Counted from the first letter of the stretch, positions 24,719-32,885 are shown. The stretch: DNA of 64,000 nucleotides from Firm-13 sp037143795 (GCA_037143795.1 JBAWXZ010000018.1:3360-67359), one strand, 5' to 3'. The notes: a model not told the origin generated them from the letters alone. Translations and numbers: made by a program.

Positions 24719-26245
24719 TTACTTCCCGGCCTCAATTTTAATCATATCATCGGCTAACTCGCGGATATCCTCCGGTCCGAGTACAAGGATCAGGTCATCT
24801 TCGTGGACAAGCTCGTCAAGGCGGGGAATAATATCCTTTTTGTCTGCGAAGAATTCTGCGTTTCCGCCAAGCTCGTTGATCTTATCAGCCAGCATGGAGG
24901 AGGAGACTGTCCCGGGATTGATTTCGCGGTCGGAAAATATTTCGGCAAAGATGACATGCTCGCAGGGAAGAAGACTCTGGACAAAATCGTCGAACAATAC
25001 CTGCGTGCGGTTAAAGGTCAGCGGCTGGAACACAACCCATGTCTTATTGTGCGGAATATGGGAGGCCGCGGCAAGAGTTGCGCGGGCGGCTGCCGGATGG
25101 TGTGCATAGTCGGCGACAACTGTCGCCCCCCTGTACTTGCCTTTGATGGAGTACCGGCCCTCAGCCCCTGTAAAGGCCGCCAGGACACTGGCAGCAGCTT
25201 CCGGGGTGCCTCCGTTGATATGGGAGCAGGCAATAGCCGTAAGGGCATTGTAAACATTGTGGTCACCGGGTACGTGAAGGTCGATATGGACATAGAAGGC
25301 ACGGTCAATATAGACGTCAAATGAAGGATATCCGCCGTGATAGTTTAGGTTGTCGGCGTACACGTCCGCATGCTCGCCGGTTACGGCAAAGATATCTCCT
25401 TTTAAGCCGGTTGTTACTATTCTCGGCATGGAAAGTCCCAAAGGTTTGCGATAACGCGGCATTCTGCGGACGGCTTCAGCGGTATTCGGATCGAATGCCG
25501 GTATTACCAGGGTTCCTCCGTCAGAAAGCTTTTCGGTGAATTCAGCGAATACGTCAATTACCTCGGAAAGACTCTTAAAGCAGTCAACGTGATCATAGTC
25601 GATATTCGTTATCGCGGCAGTCGTGGAATAGAACTGGAGAAATGACCGCTGGTATTCACAGGCTTCTGAGACGAGAAGTCCATGAGGCCTGCCCATATGC
25701 ACCGTGCTTCCAAACGCATCGAGTTCCGCTCCGAGGTGAACCGTCGGTTCCTGCCCGGATGCAATCAGGATAAGGGACGCCATGGATGTAGTGGTCGTTT
25801 TGCCATGCGTACCGGATATGTTGATGACCCGCTCAAAGCCTGCCGTCAGGTATCCCAAAAATTTGGCGCGGTCCACAGAGGGTATTGCGTTTGCAGCTGC
25901 AAACGCAAGCTCAGGGTTGCCAGGCAGGATAGCAGCTGTGTGTACGACAAGATCCGGCTTGAAACTCTCCAGGTTGGCAGCTGCATGACCCGGAAAAACC
26001 AGGATTCCTTTATCCTGGAGGTAATGTGTGCGATGTGACAGATGCATATCGGATCCGGCTACCATATATCCAAGCTGAGCGGATATTTCTGCAAGCCCGC
26101 TCATACTGATGCCGCCGATCCCTACGAAATATATGTGCGCATGTGGCGCAAGAAAAGACAAATCCTGTTTCACTTCGGCCGTACAAGGGTGTCCGCCGGA
26201 CATTGCCCCTTCGGATTTCTTATTGCTGTTTTCTTGAATTGTCAT
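24719..26245 (-). CDS. murC: UDP-N-acetylmuramate--L-alanine ligase
   Basis: MurC adds L-Ala to UDP-MurNAc in peptidoglycan precursor synthesis. 508 residues with the UDP-binding VGIGGISMSGLAE, the ATP loop SGTHGKTTTTSM and the VVADYAHHP block. Compared with most MurC proteins there is an N-terminal extension of about 40 residues, low in conservation. ATG 26245 (MTIQEN) has AGAGGG eight bases upstream and overlaps the stop of a small upstream frame (TAATG). A longer in-frame start at 26341 would cover the promoter-like region and is rejected. Confidence 0.95.
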   Translation of the reverse strand: MTIQENSNKKSEGAMSGGHPCTAEVKQDLSFLAPHAHIYFVGIGGISMSGLAEISAQLGYMVAGSDMHLSHRTHYLQDKGILVFPGHAAANLESFKPDLVVHTAAILPGNPELAFAAANAIPSVDRAKFLGYLTAGFERVINISGTHGKTTTTSMASLILIASGQEPTVHLGAELDAFGSTVHMGRPHGLLVSEACEYQRSFLQFYSTTAAITNIDYDHVDCFKSLSEVIDVFAEFTEKLSDGGTLVIPAFDPNTAEAVRRMPRYRKPLGLSMPRIVTTGLKGDIFAVTGEHADVYADNLNYHGGYPSFDVYIDRAFYVHIDLHVPGDHNVYNALTAIACSHINGGTPEAAASVLAAFTGAEGRYSIKGKYRGATVVADYAHHPAAARATLAAASHIPHNKTWVVFQPLTFNRTQVLFDDFVQSLLPCEHVIFAEIFSDREINPGTVSSSMLADKINELGGNAEFFADKKDIIPRLDELVHEDDLILVLGPEDIRELADDMIKIEAGK

Positions 26246-26289
26246 TATTTTCCCTCTTCCCGGTTCACAGCTCTTGCTGCGTGACCCAT
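26245..26289 (-). CDS. Possible 14-codon leader peptide coupled to murC
   Basis: On the minus strand AGGAGG (26301-26296) stands six bases before ATG 26289. The frame encodes MGHAARAVNREEGK and its TAA overlaps the murC ATG. The site is better than that of murC itself, so translation of this peptide may feed ribosomes to murC. Confidence 0.35.
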   Translation of the reverse strand: MGHAARAVNREEGK

Positions 26290-26303
26290 AAGCTTCCTCC
26301 TGC

Positions 26304-26324
26304 ATTATACCCAACGTTTTGGGT
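26304..26324 (-). promoter_or_regulatory. murC -10 box with adjacent palindrome
   Basis: Minus-strand TATAAT (26309-26304), immediately preceded by the inverted repeat ACCCAA/TTGGGT (26309-26314 and 26319-26324, four-base spacer) where a regulator could sit between -35 and -10. No good -35 is present. The start would fall about eight bases before the leader-peptide ATG. Confidence 0.35.
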
Positions 26325-26528
26325 TTGCACACGCAATTCATGAACTTTGTGTACAGTGCACAAGCATTTTTGGTTTATTTGTATCATCTATAGAAAATGA
26401 TTGTACGTGGTATTCACTTTTGACAAACTGGAGTACAATGCTCATATCGTCTCAGGCAAAAACCATAATTTTGCAGCGGGATAGACAACGTGTCGACAGA
26501 TTTGTGAGACCAATGGAGGTTGAAAAAT

Positions 26529-26861
26529 ATGGAAATTTCCAGCATTATTATCCGCAGAATATCTCTTGAGAGCAAGATGAAGGCAATTGTATCGATTACC
26601 TTTGACAATGCATTTGTTGTTCATGATGTCAAAGTAATTGAGGGTGCCAACGGGCTTTTTATTGCCATGCCCAGCCGCAGGACACAGGAAGGCGATTTTA
26701 AGGATATTGTTCATCCCATTAATTCCGAGTTCCGTGAGGAATTGTCCACTGCTGTCCTTGAGAAATATCAGTCTGCTCTTGCAGATTACATGTCCGATGC
26801 AACACATCAGGAGACTATCAAGAGTGTGCCGGCTCAGAGTGTTGTGATTGATACCCCTTGA
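26529..26861 (+). CDS. spoVG: SpoVG family RNA/DNA-binding regulator
   Basis: 110 residues. The protein opens with a basic strand-helix (SSIIIRRISLESKMKAIVSI) and contains AMPSRRTQEGDFKDIVHPI, the SpoVG signature. SpoVG proteins bind nucleic acids and affect septation, sporulation and virulence in Firmicutes. ATG 26529 is nine bases after GGAGG; ATG 26520 would be too close. Monocistronic, between divergent murC and a terminator. A TTGACA at 26420-26425 has no properly spaced -10, so its promoter is uncertain. Confidence 0.95.
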   Translation: MEISSIIIRRISLESKMKAIVSITFDNAFVVHDVKVIEGANGLFIAMPSRRTQEGDFKDIVHPINSEFREELSTAVLEKYQSALADYMSDATHQETIKSVPAQSVVIDTP

Positions 26862-26887
26862 ATTCTTTACATAAGCGTATTTGTAGG

Positions 26888-26927
26888 GCAGACTGTTCTT
26901 TATAAGAGACAGTCTGCTCTTTTTTTC
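26888..26927 (+). terminator. Intrinsic terminator after spoVG
   Basis: GCAGACTGT (26888-26896) pairs with ACAGTCTGC (26909-26917), followed by TCTTTTTTTC. Confidence 0.9.
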
Positions 26928-26960
26928 ATTATTTGAGTGAATAGAAGAAAGGTATTTTTC

Positions 26961-28484
26961 ATGAAAGCAACCAAAATCATCCGGTATACCGGACTATGTC
27001 TAATGATCCTATCCGTGCTGCTTATGCTCTACCTGTATTCCTTTACTCTTTTTAAGGAGACCCGGGCCAGTACGCCGGATCAATATGCATTACTGGAAAT
27101 ATCGGCAGATACGTCAAAATTTCCCCGGACAGACTTCGACGTACTGTTTTCCAAGCTGCAGCTTGTGTCAGATTCTATCAGGATTGATGCGGGTGCATCT
27201 GCGGAAACGCAGCAGAAAGAGATTGCTGCTGCAATAGACCGGATGAAATCGGATCATGTAATTCTTTTCGCCGGAAAAGACGCATGTATTCCTGCACTTA
27301 CTGCATCCCTTTCACATCCGGGCATTGCCTCAGTGATTCTTCTTTCCCCGGATATTACCGGCAGCGAAGTAATGGAAGTCTTCGGAACACATCAGCCTAT
27401 CGTTCCAGTGGCAATATTTGATGTTGACACCCAGTATTCCACGTCCTTTTATGAGCGGCTGTCGGGAGAGGATGCAGCCCTTTTCCCGGAACTTAAAGAT
27501 AACGGGAAAATTTCTGCTGCTGTTCATATTTCACCGGACGGGAACCGCTATCTGAGTCAATGGGATCTTTTAGGCCAGTCCAAAACAGCCAGGACCGTAC
27601 TTGCATTTCTACCGCAGGTACAGATACAAATTGGCGGGTATATCAGCACATATGTATTGGATCCTGCATCGGATCACCGGACAGACAGCAGGGCGGAAGT
27701 CGCAGCTGTACAGGTAATAAAAATTATTGCAGCAGCGTTCCTGATATCAGGTCTTCTTTTGTTCTTTGCATCGATCCCCAAAACTGTGCGTGATACTGAA
27801 AGCGGGATACCGGCAGAAATAACATCCGGGACAATTAATCGTGCGCGAAAACGGGTGTTTAAGCTGCGCGCGATTATTGCCGTGCTTTTTTCAGCGGTTC
27901 TGTTCATCCTGTATTTGCTGAATTCCGGTATCGCGCCAGTGGTTCTTGCAGCCTGGCCGCTGGTCTTTTATGCAGTCGGTGCAATTTTTATGTTCCGGTT
28001 TTTTCCTGTGCATTTTGCAAATACACATGTCCCGGCAAAACGAATTGTGTTCAGCGGCTTCATTGGGTTTTTGCTTGCAGCCGGTGTTTTCCTTATGATA
28101 ATTATGCACTCTGCTTCCATTGGAAAGACATTTTCCGGATTGAACGGAATCCTGCTTCTGCTTTTTGTTTTACTGCTGTTTGTTTTATCGTGGATCCGTC
28201 TGTCAACGGATGCGCAGGACTTAAGTGAAGGCGCCCGGGAAAACGTCCGGACAGCTAAGCTGCGCGTCTTGTATCAGCAAGTAAGCCTCGTATTTCCATA
28301 TGCAATAATCCTGATCTTTCTATCGATAACCGGAAGAAGGATTCTCTCACTGCAATGTGTATTCCTGTTAGCGGTGCTCCTTACAGGGATTTGGATTCGT
28401 CATATTTTTCGCCGTACAAGCGGTACGCAGTGGCTCGCAGCGATTATGTTCTCGGTTTTCTATTCACTTATTGCTTTTGGTTAA
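26961..28484 (+). CDS. Polytopic membrane protein of unknown function
   Basis: 507 residues. I do not recognise the family. A signal-anchor helix (about 8-28) is followed by an extracytoplasmic domain of about 220 residues, then seven or eight helices from about residue 255 to the end with a basic cytoplasmic loop near 280-305. The outer domain has alternating hydrophobic strands (HVILFAGKDA, ASVILLSPDI, IVPVAIFDVD) spaced like the core of an alpha/beta hydrolase or DUF-type sensor, but no nucleophile motif is clear. ATG 26961 follows GAAAGG; GTG 26937 is not preferred. Single gene between the spoVG terminator and the LacI gene. Confidence 0.65.
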   Translation: MKATKIIRYTGLCLMILSVLLMLYLYSFTLFKETRASTPDQYALLEISADTSKFPRTDFDVLFSKLQLVSDSIRIDAGASAETQQKEIAAAIDRMKSDHVILFAGKDACIPALTASLSHPGIASVILLSPDITGSEVMEVFGTHQPIVPVAIFDVDTQYSTSFYERLSGEDAALFPELKDNGKISAAVHISPDGNRYLSQWDLLGQSKTARTVLAFLPQVQIQIGGYISTYVLDPASDHRTDSRAEVAAVQVIKIIAAAFLISGLLLFFASIPKTVRDTESGIPAEITSGTINRARKRVFKLRAIIAVLFSAVLFILYLLNSGIAPVVLAAWPLVFYAVGAIFMFRFFPVHFANTHVPAKRIVFSGFIGFLLAAGVFLMIIMHSASIGKTFSGLNGILLLLFVLLLFVLSWIRLSTDAQDLSEGARENVRTAKLRVLYQQVSLVFPYAIILIFLSITGRRILSLQCVFLLAVLLTGIWIRHIFRRTSGTQWLAAIMFSVFYSLIAFG

Positions 28485-28502
28485 AAAAACTCGCCTTTTT
28501 AC

Positions 28503-28531
28503 TTGCATGACGCACTTTGATTAGATATCAT
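28503..28531 (+). promoter_or_regulatory. Promoter of the LacI-family gene
   Basis: TTGCAT (28503-28508), 17-base spacer, TATCAT (28526-28531). The -35 is poor (three of six). Confidence 0.4.
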
Positions 28532-28543
28532 GGTAGCAGTGGT

Positions 28544-28555
28544 TGAAACGTTATG
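28544..28555 (+). promoter_or_regulatory. Possible LacI-type autoregulatory operator
   Basis: TGAAACGTTATG has the central CG and one good half of the TGAAACG-type LacI-family operator and overlaps the expected transcription start. One half is degenerate. Confidence 0.3.
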
Positions 28556-28625
28556 CGGTTCAGAATTTATCTTTTGCAGTATTAGAAATTTTGCACGGAA
28601 GTGCCTGTCAGGAGGACACGAAAAG

Positions 28626-29639
28626 ATGCCTTCAACAATTAAAGATGTTGCCAGGAGGGCAGGGGTTTCCATTGCAACAGTTTCAAAGTTTATTAATGGC
28701 GGAAATGTTCTCGACGAAAACCGTTCTTCAATCGAAGAAGCTATCCATGCGCTGAACTATCAGGTTAATACAGTAGCCAGGGGAATGAAAACAAGAAGAA
28801 GTATGACGGTTGGTGTTTTAATCCCCAGCCTTGCAGATTATTTCGGCGTATCCATTCTCGCGACGATTGACAGTGAATTATTCAAACACGGCTACAGCAC
28901 GATTATTTGCGACTATTCGGAGCATGATCCGGTAAGTGCAAAAACCAAATTGGAATTTCTGATGAATAAGCAGGTCGACGGTATTATTATGCAGCCGATC
29001 AATGTGAAGCTCGGTGATCTTGAGCGTGCCGAAAGACAGAAAACACCGATCGTGTTTGTCGATGTCCAGGTTGGAGACAAACTCCATGACAGCGTCGTGA
29101 TTAATAATATTGATATTACAAGCCAGGTTACCCAGCATCTGATTAATTTCGGACATACAAGAATCGGTCTTATAAGCGGAGCCGCCGGCGTCCTGACTAC
29201 GGATGACCGGGTTGCCGGATACCGTAAAGCACTCGATAAGGCAGGCATTCCATTCACGCCTGAACTTTTGCATCTGGTAAACATTTCGGAAGAAAGCGGT
29301 TACCATGGCATGAAGCATTTTATGAAGCTTCCCAATCCCCCTACAGCCGTATTCACAACGGGACATGACCTTACGATCGGCGCTCTTATGTATATGAATG
29401 AAAAAGGATTTAAAATTCCCGATGATATGTCTTTTGTAGGATTCGAGAATCACACAATCGCACGTATCTATAACCCGAAACTCACTATCGGTGTTCAGCC
29501 GATTAAGAAGATCGGACATACAGCTGCTGCTATGCTCATTGAACGTATGTCGGGTGAATATGAAGGCGAAGGACGTCTCATTCAGCTTAAGGCTTCCATC
29601 GATTACGGTGCATCCGTTAAAGACCTGAACAAGAAATAA
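28626..29639 (+). CDS. LacI-family transcriptional regulator
   Basis: 337 residues: the N-terminal helix-turn-helix TIKDVARRAGVSIATVSKFIN (3-23), hinge helix (about 45-60), then a periplasmic-binding-protein-like sensor domain starting MTVGVLIPSLADYF. ATG 28626 is nine bases after AGGAGG (28611-28616). LacI regulators normally control sugar use, but no sugar genes are adjacent, so target and ligand are unknown. It ends directly in the stem-rich block described next. Confidence 0.92.
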   Translation: MPSTIKDVARRAGVSIATVSKFINGGNVLDENRSSIEEAIHALNYQVNTVARGMKTRRSMTVGVLIPSLADYFGVSILATIDSELFKHGYSTIICDYSEHDPVSAKTKLEFLMNKQVDGIIMQPINVKLGDLERAERQKTPIVFVDVQVGDKLHDSVVINNIDITSQVTQHLINFGHTRIGLISGAAGVLTTDDRVAGYRKALDKAGIPFTPELLHLVNISEESGYHGMKHFMKLPNPPTAVFTTGHDLTIGALMYMNEKGFKIPDDMSFVGFENHTIARIYNPKLTIGVQPIKKIGHTAAAMLIERMSGEYEGEGRLIQLKASIDYGASVKDLNKK

Positions 29640-29709
29640 AAGCATCTGTCTCGCTCCCATGTCCTCGGCCTTCGGCCTGCGTAAGGTCGCTCAACAGATG
29701 CTTTTATTT
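29638..29709 (+). terminator. Long-stem terminator-like structure after the LacI gene
   Basis: AAAAGCATCTGT (29638-29649) and ACAGATGCTTTT (29694-29705) are exact 12-base complements, and GGCC-TTC-GGCC forms a second hairpin between them; TTTTATTTC follows. The 5' arm includes the LacI gene stop codon. Confidence 0.6.
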
Positions 29710-29795
29710 CTGGATGAGCGCCCGATGGGCGCTAAGGAAATTAATATCCAATCTCTGTGAAAGCGCCCTGCGGGTGTTAAGGTACTATATTTCCG

Positions 29796-29826
29796 CGGCG
29801 TCCAGCGCGAGCAAATAACATCACAT
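29796..29826 (+). repeat. 31-base repeat unit, copy 1
   Basis: Begins CGGCGTCCA and ends AACATCACAT; 27 of 31 bases match copy 2 at 30022-30052, all four differences being transitions. Confidence 0.7.
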
Positions 29827-30021
29827 ACGCAACTTGGAAGCACGCGCAGCGGATGCAAACGAATCTGACCTTCACAGCGCATAAGATTCCCTAAAACACC
29901 TGGCCTCATCCGGTGACGCAATTCTATTTATAAACCACTAAAAAGTATAGTTTCCGCGGCGCGAAGCGCCTTTCAAAGATGTGATGTCGTTTGTGAGCGC
30001 GCCTTAGCCGGAGCGCAAGCC

Positions 30022-30052
30022 CGGCGTCCAACGCGAACAAATGACATCATAT
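30022..30052 (+). repeat. 31-base repeat unit, copy 2
   Basis: Begins CGGCGTCCA and ends GACATCATAT. It also pairs with the inverted unit at 29977-29995 (17 of 19 bases over AAGATGTGATGTC...), making an 80-base hairpin whose tip is GCCGG/CCGGC. The rplU promoter starts five bases after it. Confidence 0.7.
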
Positions 30053-30056
30053 CTTG

Positions 30057-30085
30057 TTGACACTGTACAAGTTGCATGCTATTCT
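30057..30085 (+). promoter_or_regulatory. Promoter of rplU-prp-rpmA
   Basis: TTGACA (30057-30062), 17-base spacer, TATTCT (30080-30085) with TGC in front (extended -10). Confidence 0.7.
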
Positions 30086-30091
30086 ATTTCG

Positions 30092-30177
30092 GTGACCGCG
30101 TGCGCCGGGCTTTAAATGTCGTTTACGACTGCCTTGGAGTGTCAGCGAGACTGGAAGAACAGGAGGGAAACGAAATT
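30092..30177 (+). promoter_or_regulatory. rplU leader, candidate L21 leader RNA
   Basis: About 86 untranslated bases before rplU with short complementary segments. A conserved L21 leader exists in Firmicutes; assignment here rests on position and length only. It ends in AGGAGGG (30161-30167). Confidence 0.35.
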
Positions 30178-30486
30178 ATGTATGCTGTAATATTAACAGG
30201 CGGCAAGCAGTACAAAGTTGTTGTTGGCGAAGAGGTTTTCATCGAGAAGCTTGAGGGCGAATCTGGTGAGGCCGTGAAATTTGACACAGTTCTGGCCATT
30301 GGTGATGATGATGGATTGAAGGCAGGCGCTGCAGTTAAGACTGCAACCGTAGCCGGAGAAATTGTCAGACAGGGCAAGAATAAGAAGATTGTCATTTACA
30401 AGTACAAGGCTAAAAAGGGATATCGTCGTAAGAACGGACACAGACAGCCTTATACAAGAGTTCGTATCACAGCTATCAACGCTTGA
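30178..30486 (+). CDS. rplU: 50S ribosomal protein L21
   Basis: 102 residues, normal for bL21, opening MYAVILTGGKQYKVVVGEEVFIEKL and ending with KKGYRRKNGHRQPYTRVRI. ATG 30178 is ten bases after AGGAGGG; the in-frame ATG 30076 lies inside the promoter. First gene of the L21-Prp-L27 operon. Confidence 0.97.
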   Translation: MYAVILTGGKQYKVVVGEEVFIEKLEGESGEAVKFDTVLAIGDDDGLKAGAAVKTATVAGEIVRQGKNKKIVIYKYKAKKGYRRKNGHRQPYTRVRITAINA

Positions 30487-30507
30487 TAGGAAGAAGAGAA
30501 CTTTAGA

Positions 30508-30885
30508 ATGATTACTGTAGAGATACATAAGAATATATCGGGACGGATCGAATCACTTTCTGTGGCGGATCATTCCGGATATGCAGAGGCAGACAGTGAC
30601 ATCATCTGTGCCGGTGCTTCAACTCTTTTGTATACAGCAATAGGGGCAATACAGGATTTATGCGGGCTGGATGATTTCTACCGCATAAACGAAGGATCCG
30701 ATGAGGATTCCATTCCGTTTTCGGAGATTGTAATGCCTGTTTCAGCTCTTTCCGAAGAGCAGCTCCATGATTCACAGATTATTCTCCGGACGGTCGAGAT
30801 CGGCCTGAAGCAGCTTGAAGAATCAGTGAATACGGAATATGGTAATCAATTTATACGAGTAGAAGAAATAACACATGACATGTAG
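30508..30885 (+). CDS. prp: Ribosomal-processing cysteine protease Prp
   Basis: 125 residues. Prp removes the N-terminal extension of L27 in Firmicutes and relatives. The catalytic pair is visible as His22 (DHSGYA) and Cys34 (SDIICAGAS), the same numbers as in the Staphylococcus enzyme. It sits between rplU and rpmA as always in organisms with extended L27, and the matching cleavage site is present in the next gene. Confidence 0.93.
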   Translation: MITVEIHKNISGRIESLSVADHSGYAEADSDIICAGASTLLYTAIGAIQDLCGLDDFYRINEGSDEDSIPFSEIVMPVSALSEEQLHDSQIILRTVEIGLKQLEESVNTEYGNQFIRVEEITHDM

Positions 30886-30897
30886 GAGGTGTAAGCA

Positions 30898-31179
30898 ATG
30901 ATTAAAATGAATTTACAGCTCTTCGCACATAAGAAGGGAATGGGATCGACCAAGAATGGCCGTGATTCCGCTTCCCAGCGTCTAGGTGCAAAGAAGGGTG
31001 ACGGACAGTCTGTTATCGCAGGCAATATTCTCATCAGACAGCGTGGAACGAAAGTTCACCCCGGAACAAATGTAGGTAAAGGATCGGATGACACTCTTTA
31101 TTCACTGATTGACGGACTTGTGAAGTATGAGCGTCTGGACAAGGATAGAAAAAAAGTAAGTGTTTATCCTGCTGTCTAA
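30898..31179 (+). CDS. rpmA: 50S ribosomal protein L27 with cleavable N-terminal extension
   Basis: 93 residues. The N-terminus MIKMNLQLFAHKKG contains the Prp cleavage site between Phe9 and Ala10; the mature protein begins AHKKGMGSTKNGRDS, whose free N-terminus reaches the peptidyl transferase centre. GGAGGTG precedes ATG 30898, 13 bases after prp. A long hairpin follows. Confidence 0.97.
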   Translation: MIKMNLQLFAHKKGMGSTKNGRDSASQRLGAKKGDGQSVIAGNILIRQRGTKVHPGTNVGKGSDDTLYSLIDGLVKYERLDKDRKKVSVYPAV

Positions 31180-31210
31180 CGTCTTTTAAACAGAGCGAAA
31201 TAGATTTATG

Positions 31211-31255
31211 AAAGAGGTCCGGCCCGATGATCCGTTCATTGGCTGGGCCTCTTTT
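31211..31255 (+). terminator. Terminator-like hairpin after rpmA
   Basis: AAAGAGGTCCGGC (31211-31223) pairs with GCTGGGCCTCTTT (31242-31254) with two G-U pairs; only a short T-run follows, so partial read-through to obgE is likely. Confidence 0.65.
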
Positions 31256-31295
31256 GAATGTAACACACCTCAGGTAAAGTAATAAGGAGAATAAA

Positions 31296-32564
31296 ATGTT
31301 AGTTGATCATGCAAAAATTTACGTTAAAGGCGGCGATGGCGGTAATGGTATGGTATCTTTTCATCGCGAAAAGTATATCACCAACGGTGGACCTGACGGC
31401 GGAGACGGCGGAAAAGGCGGCGATGTGGTTTTCTATGCTACCGATGATCAGTCGACCCTGCAAAGTTTCCGGTTTAAGCGTAAATTTGTTGCAGACGACG
31501 GCGAAAAGGGACTGTTCCGCAAGATGTATGGCCGCGGCGCAGAGGATCTTCGAATTGCAGTTCCTGTCGGAACAATGATTACAAATGCAAAAACTGGACG
31601 CACGATTGCCGATCTTACGGAAGCCGGGGAAGAAGTCATTGTTGCCAAGGGCGGGAAGGGCGGACAGGGGAATTTTCATTTTTCCAACTCGGTTCGCCAG
31701 GCTCCGGGCTTTGCACGGGCAGGAATTATCGGCGATGAGCTTGAACTTATCGTTGAACTCAAACTCCTTGCGGATGTCGGGCTGATCGGATTTCCCAATG
31801 TCGGAAAATCGACGCTGCTTTCTGTTGTTTCGGCTGCAAGGCCTCAAATAGCCGATTATCATTTCACGACAATCGAGCCTAATCTGGGTGTTGTCGCTGT
31901 CGGTGATACCAGCTTTGTTATGGCGGATATCCCGGGAATTATCGAGGGTGCGGCTGACGGCGCAGGTCTTGGGCATGATTTCCTCAGGCACATTGAGAGA
32001 ACAAGGCTTTTAATCCATGTAGTTGATGTTTCCGGAAGCGAAGGAAGAGATCCTATCGAAGACGTTGACAGCATCAATAATGAACTTGCCCTTTTCAATC
32101 CTCTTCTGGAAACGCGGCCCCAGATCATAGCCGCCAATAAAATGGATATGGCTGATGAGAAGCAAATTAAGGATTTCGTTACGGAAATGAACCGTAGAGG
32201 CTATGTTGTATTTCCGATTTCGGCTGCTATTGCGGACGGAACACAGGAACTTATGAATGCCGTAGCAGCAAAGCTGGTAACGCTTCCCAAGACGATTCTT
32301 CTTAAGGAAGCAAAGGAAGAGACAATATATCGATTTGAGGCAGAAGCGCTTTTCAAAGTGGATGTTTCAGATAATGTATATACGGTTACCGGTGCATGGA
32401 TGAAAAATATTGTGGACTCCACCAATTTTGACGACCCGGATTCCCTGCAGTATTTTCAGCGTATTATCCGTAAGAAGGGTGTTATCGATGCCCTTAAGAA
32501 GGCAGGCGTTAAAGAGGGAGACCTTGTACGCATGTATGATCTTGAGTTTGAATATATTGAGTAA
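31296..32564 (+). CDS. obgE: Obg family GTPase
   Basis: 422 residues. Gly-rich Obg fold at the N-terminus (KGGDGGNGMVSFHREKY), GTPase domain with G1 GFPNVGKST (from Gly165), G3 DIPGIIEGA and G4 NKMD, and a C-terminal OCT domain. Obg is an essential late factor in large-subunit assembly linked to stress and ppGpp. AAGGAGA precedes ATG 31296. It follows rpmA, the usual Firmicute order. Confidence 0.97.
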   Translation: MLVDHAKIYVKGGDGGNGMVSFHREKYITNGGPDGGDGGKGGDVVFYATDDQSTLQSFRFKRKFVADDGEKGLFRKMYGRGAEDLRIAVPVGTMITNAKTGRTIADLTEAGEEVIVAKGGKGGQGNFHFSNSVRQAPGFARAGIIGDELELIVELKLLADVGLIGFPNVGKSTLLSVVSAARPQIADYHFTTIEPNLGVVAVGDTSFVMADIPGIIEGAADGAGLGHDFLRHIERTRLLIHVVDVSGSEGRDPIEDVDSINNELALFNPLLETRPQIIAANKMDMADEKQIKDFVTEMNRRGYVVFPISAAIADGTQELMNAVAAKLVTLPKTILLKEAKEETIYRFEAEALFKVDVSDNVYTVTGAWMKNIVDSTNFDDPDSLQYFQRIIRKKGVIDALKKAGVKEGDLVRMYDLEFEYIE

Positions 32565-32628
32565 TGCATAATATATTAAAATTTATTAATATTCGTAGTA
32601 ATTTGTAATGAATTTTTTGTGTGGTTTG

Positions 32629-32636
32629 TGTATAAT
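32629..32636 (+). promoter_or_regulatory. Probable -10 region of the rubredoxin gene
   Basis: TATAAT at 32631-32636 preceded by TG; no good -35. It lies 30 bases before the ATG in an AT-rich gap after obgE. Confidence 0.4.
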
Positions 32637-32666
32637 GAACTCATAAAAATACAGGAGGAATTGCCT

Positions 32667-32825
32667 ATGCAAAAGTATGTTTGTGATCTTTGTGGTTATG
32701 AGTATGATCCTGAGGCTGGCGATCCGGATAACGGTATTGCACCGGGAACTTCTTTTGATGATCTTCCGGAAGATTGGACATGTCCTATTTGCGGCGCGAC
32801 AAAAGATTCTTTCAGTGCGCTTTGA
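32667..32825 (+). CDS. Rubredoxin
   Basis: 52 residues, the typical size. The two iron ligand pairs are CDLCGY near the N-terminus and CPICGA near the C-terminus around one Fe(SCys)4 site. ATG 32667 follows AGGAGG. The next gene encodes FprA; rubredoxin is the usual electron donor to FprA, which reduces oxygen or nitric oxide. A strong terminator separates the two genes. Confidence 0.96.
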   Translation: MQKYVCDLCGYEYDPEAGDPDNGIAPGTSFDDLPEDWTCPICGATKDSFSAL

Positions 32826-32885
32826 TTTGAACCTTATGCTATCTATTTAGTTTGTCTGGTTCGTTATTTAATATCCGGATCATAA

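Larger units (their letters stand above)
29640..30056. repeat. Repeat-rich gene-free block between the LacI gene and rplU
   Basis: Besides the 29638-29705 structure it holds: two related hairpins AGCGCCC-GAT-GGGCGCT (29717-29733) and AGCGCCC-TGC-GGGTGTT (29762-29778), each followed by AAGG; a 31-base direct repeat at 29796-29826 and 30022-30052 differing by four transitions; an inverted, partly degraded copy of the same unit from 29977; and GGCGC-GAA-GCGCC (29958-29970) after TTTCCGCGGCG, which also precedes the first direct-repeat copy. I see no plausible coding frame. It may be a decayed non-autonomous mobile element, a REP-like array or a structured RNA. Confidence 0.6.

Noticed and set aside
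26420..26439. TTGACA-TACAAT pair as the spoVG promoter
   Set aside because: Spacer is only eight bases, too short for a SigA promoter.
29691..29921. 76-codon minus-strand frame in the repeat block
   Set aside because: Arg/Ser/Pro-rich product of repeats and hairpins without a ribosome site.
29640..30056. CRISPR array
   Set aside because: Repeats are few, in both directions and not regularly spaced; no cas genes in the window.
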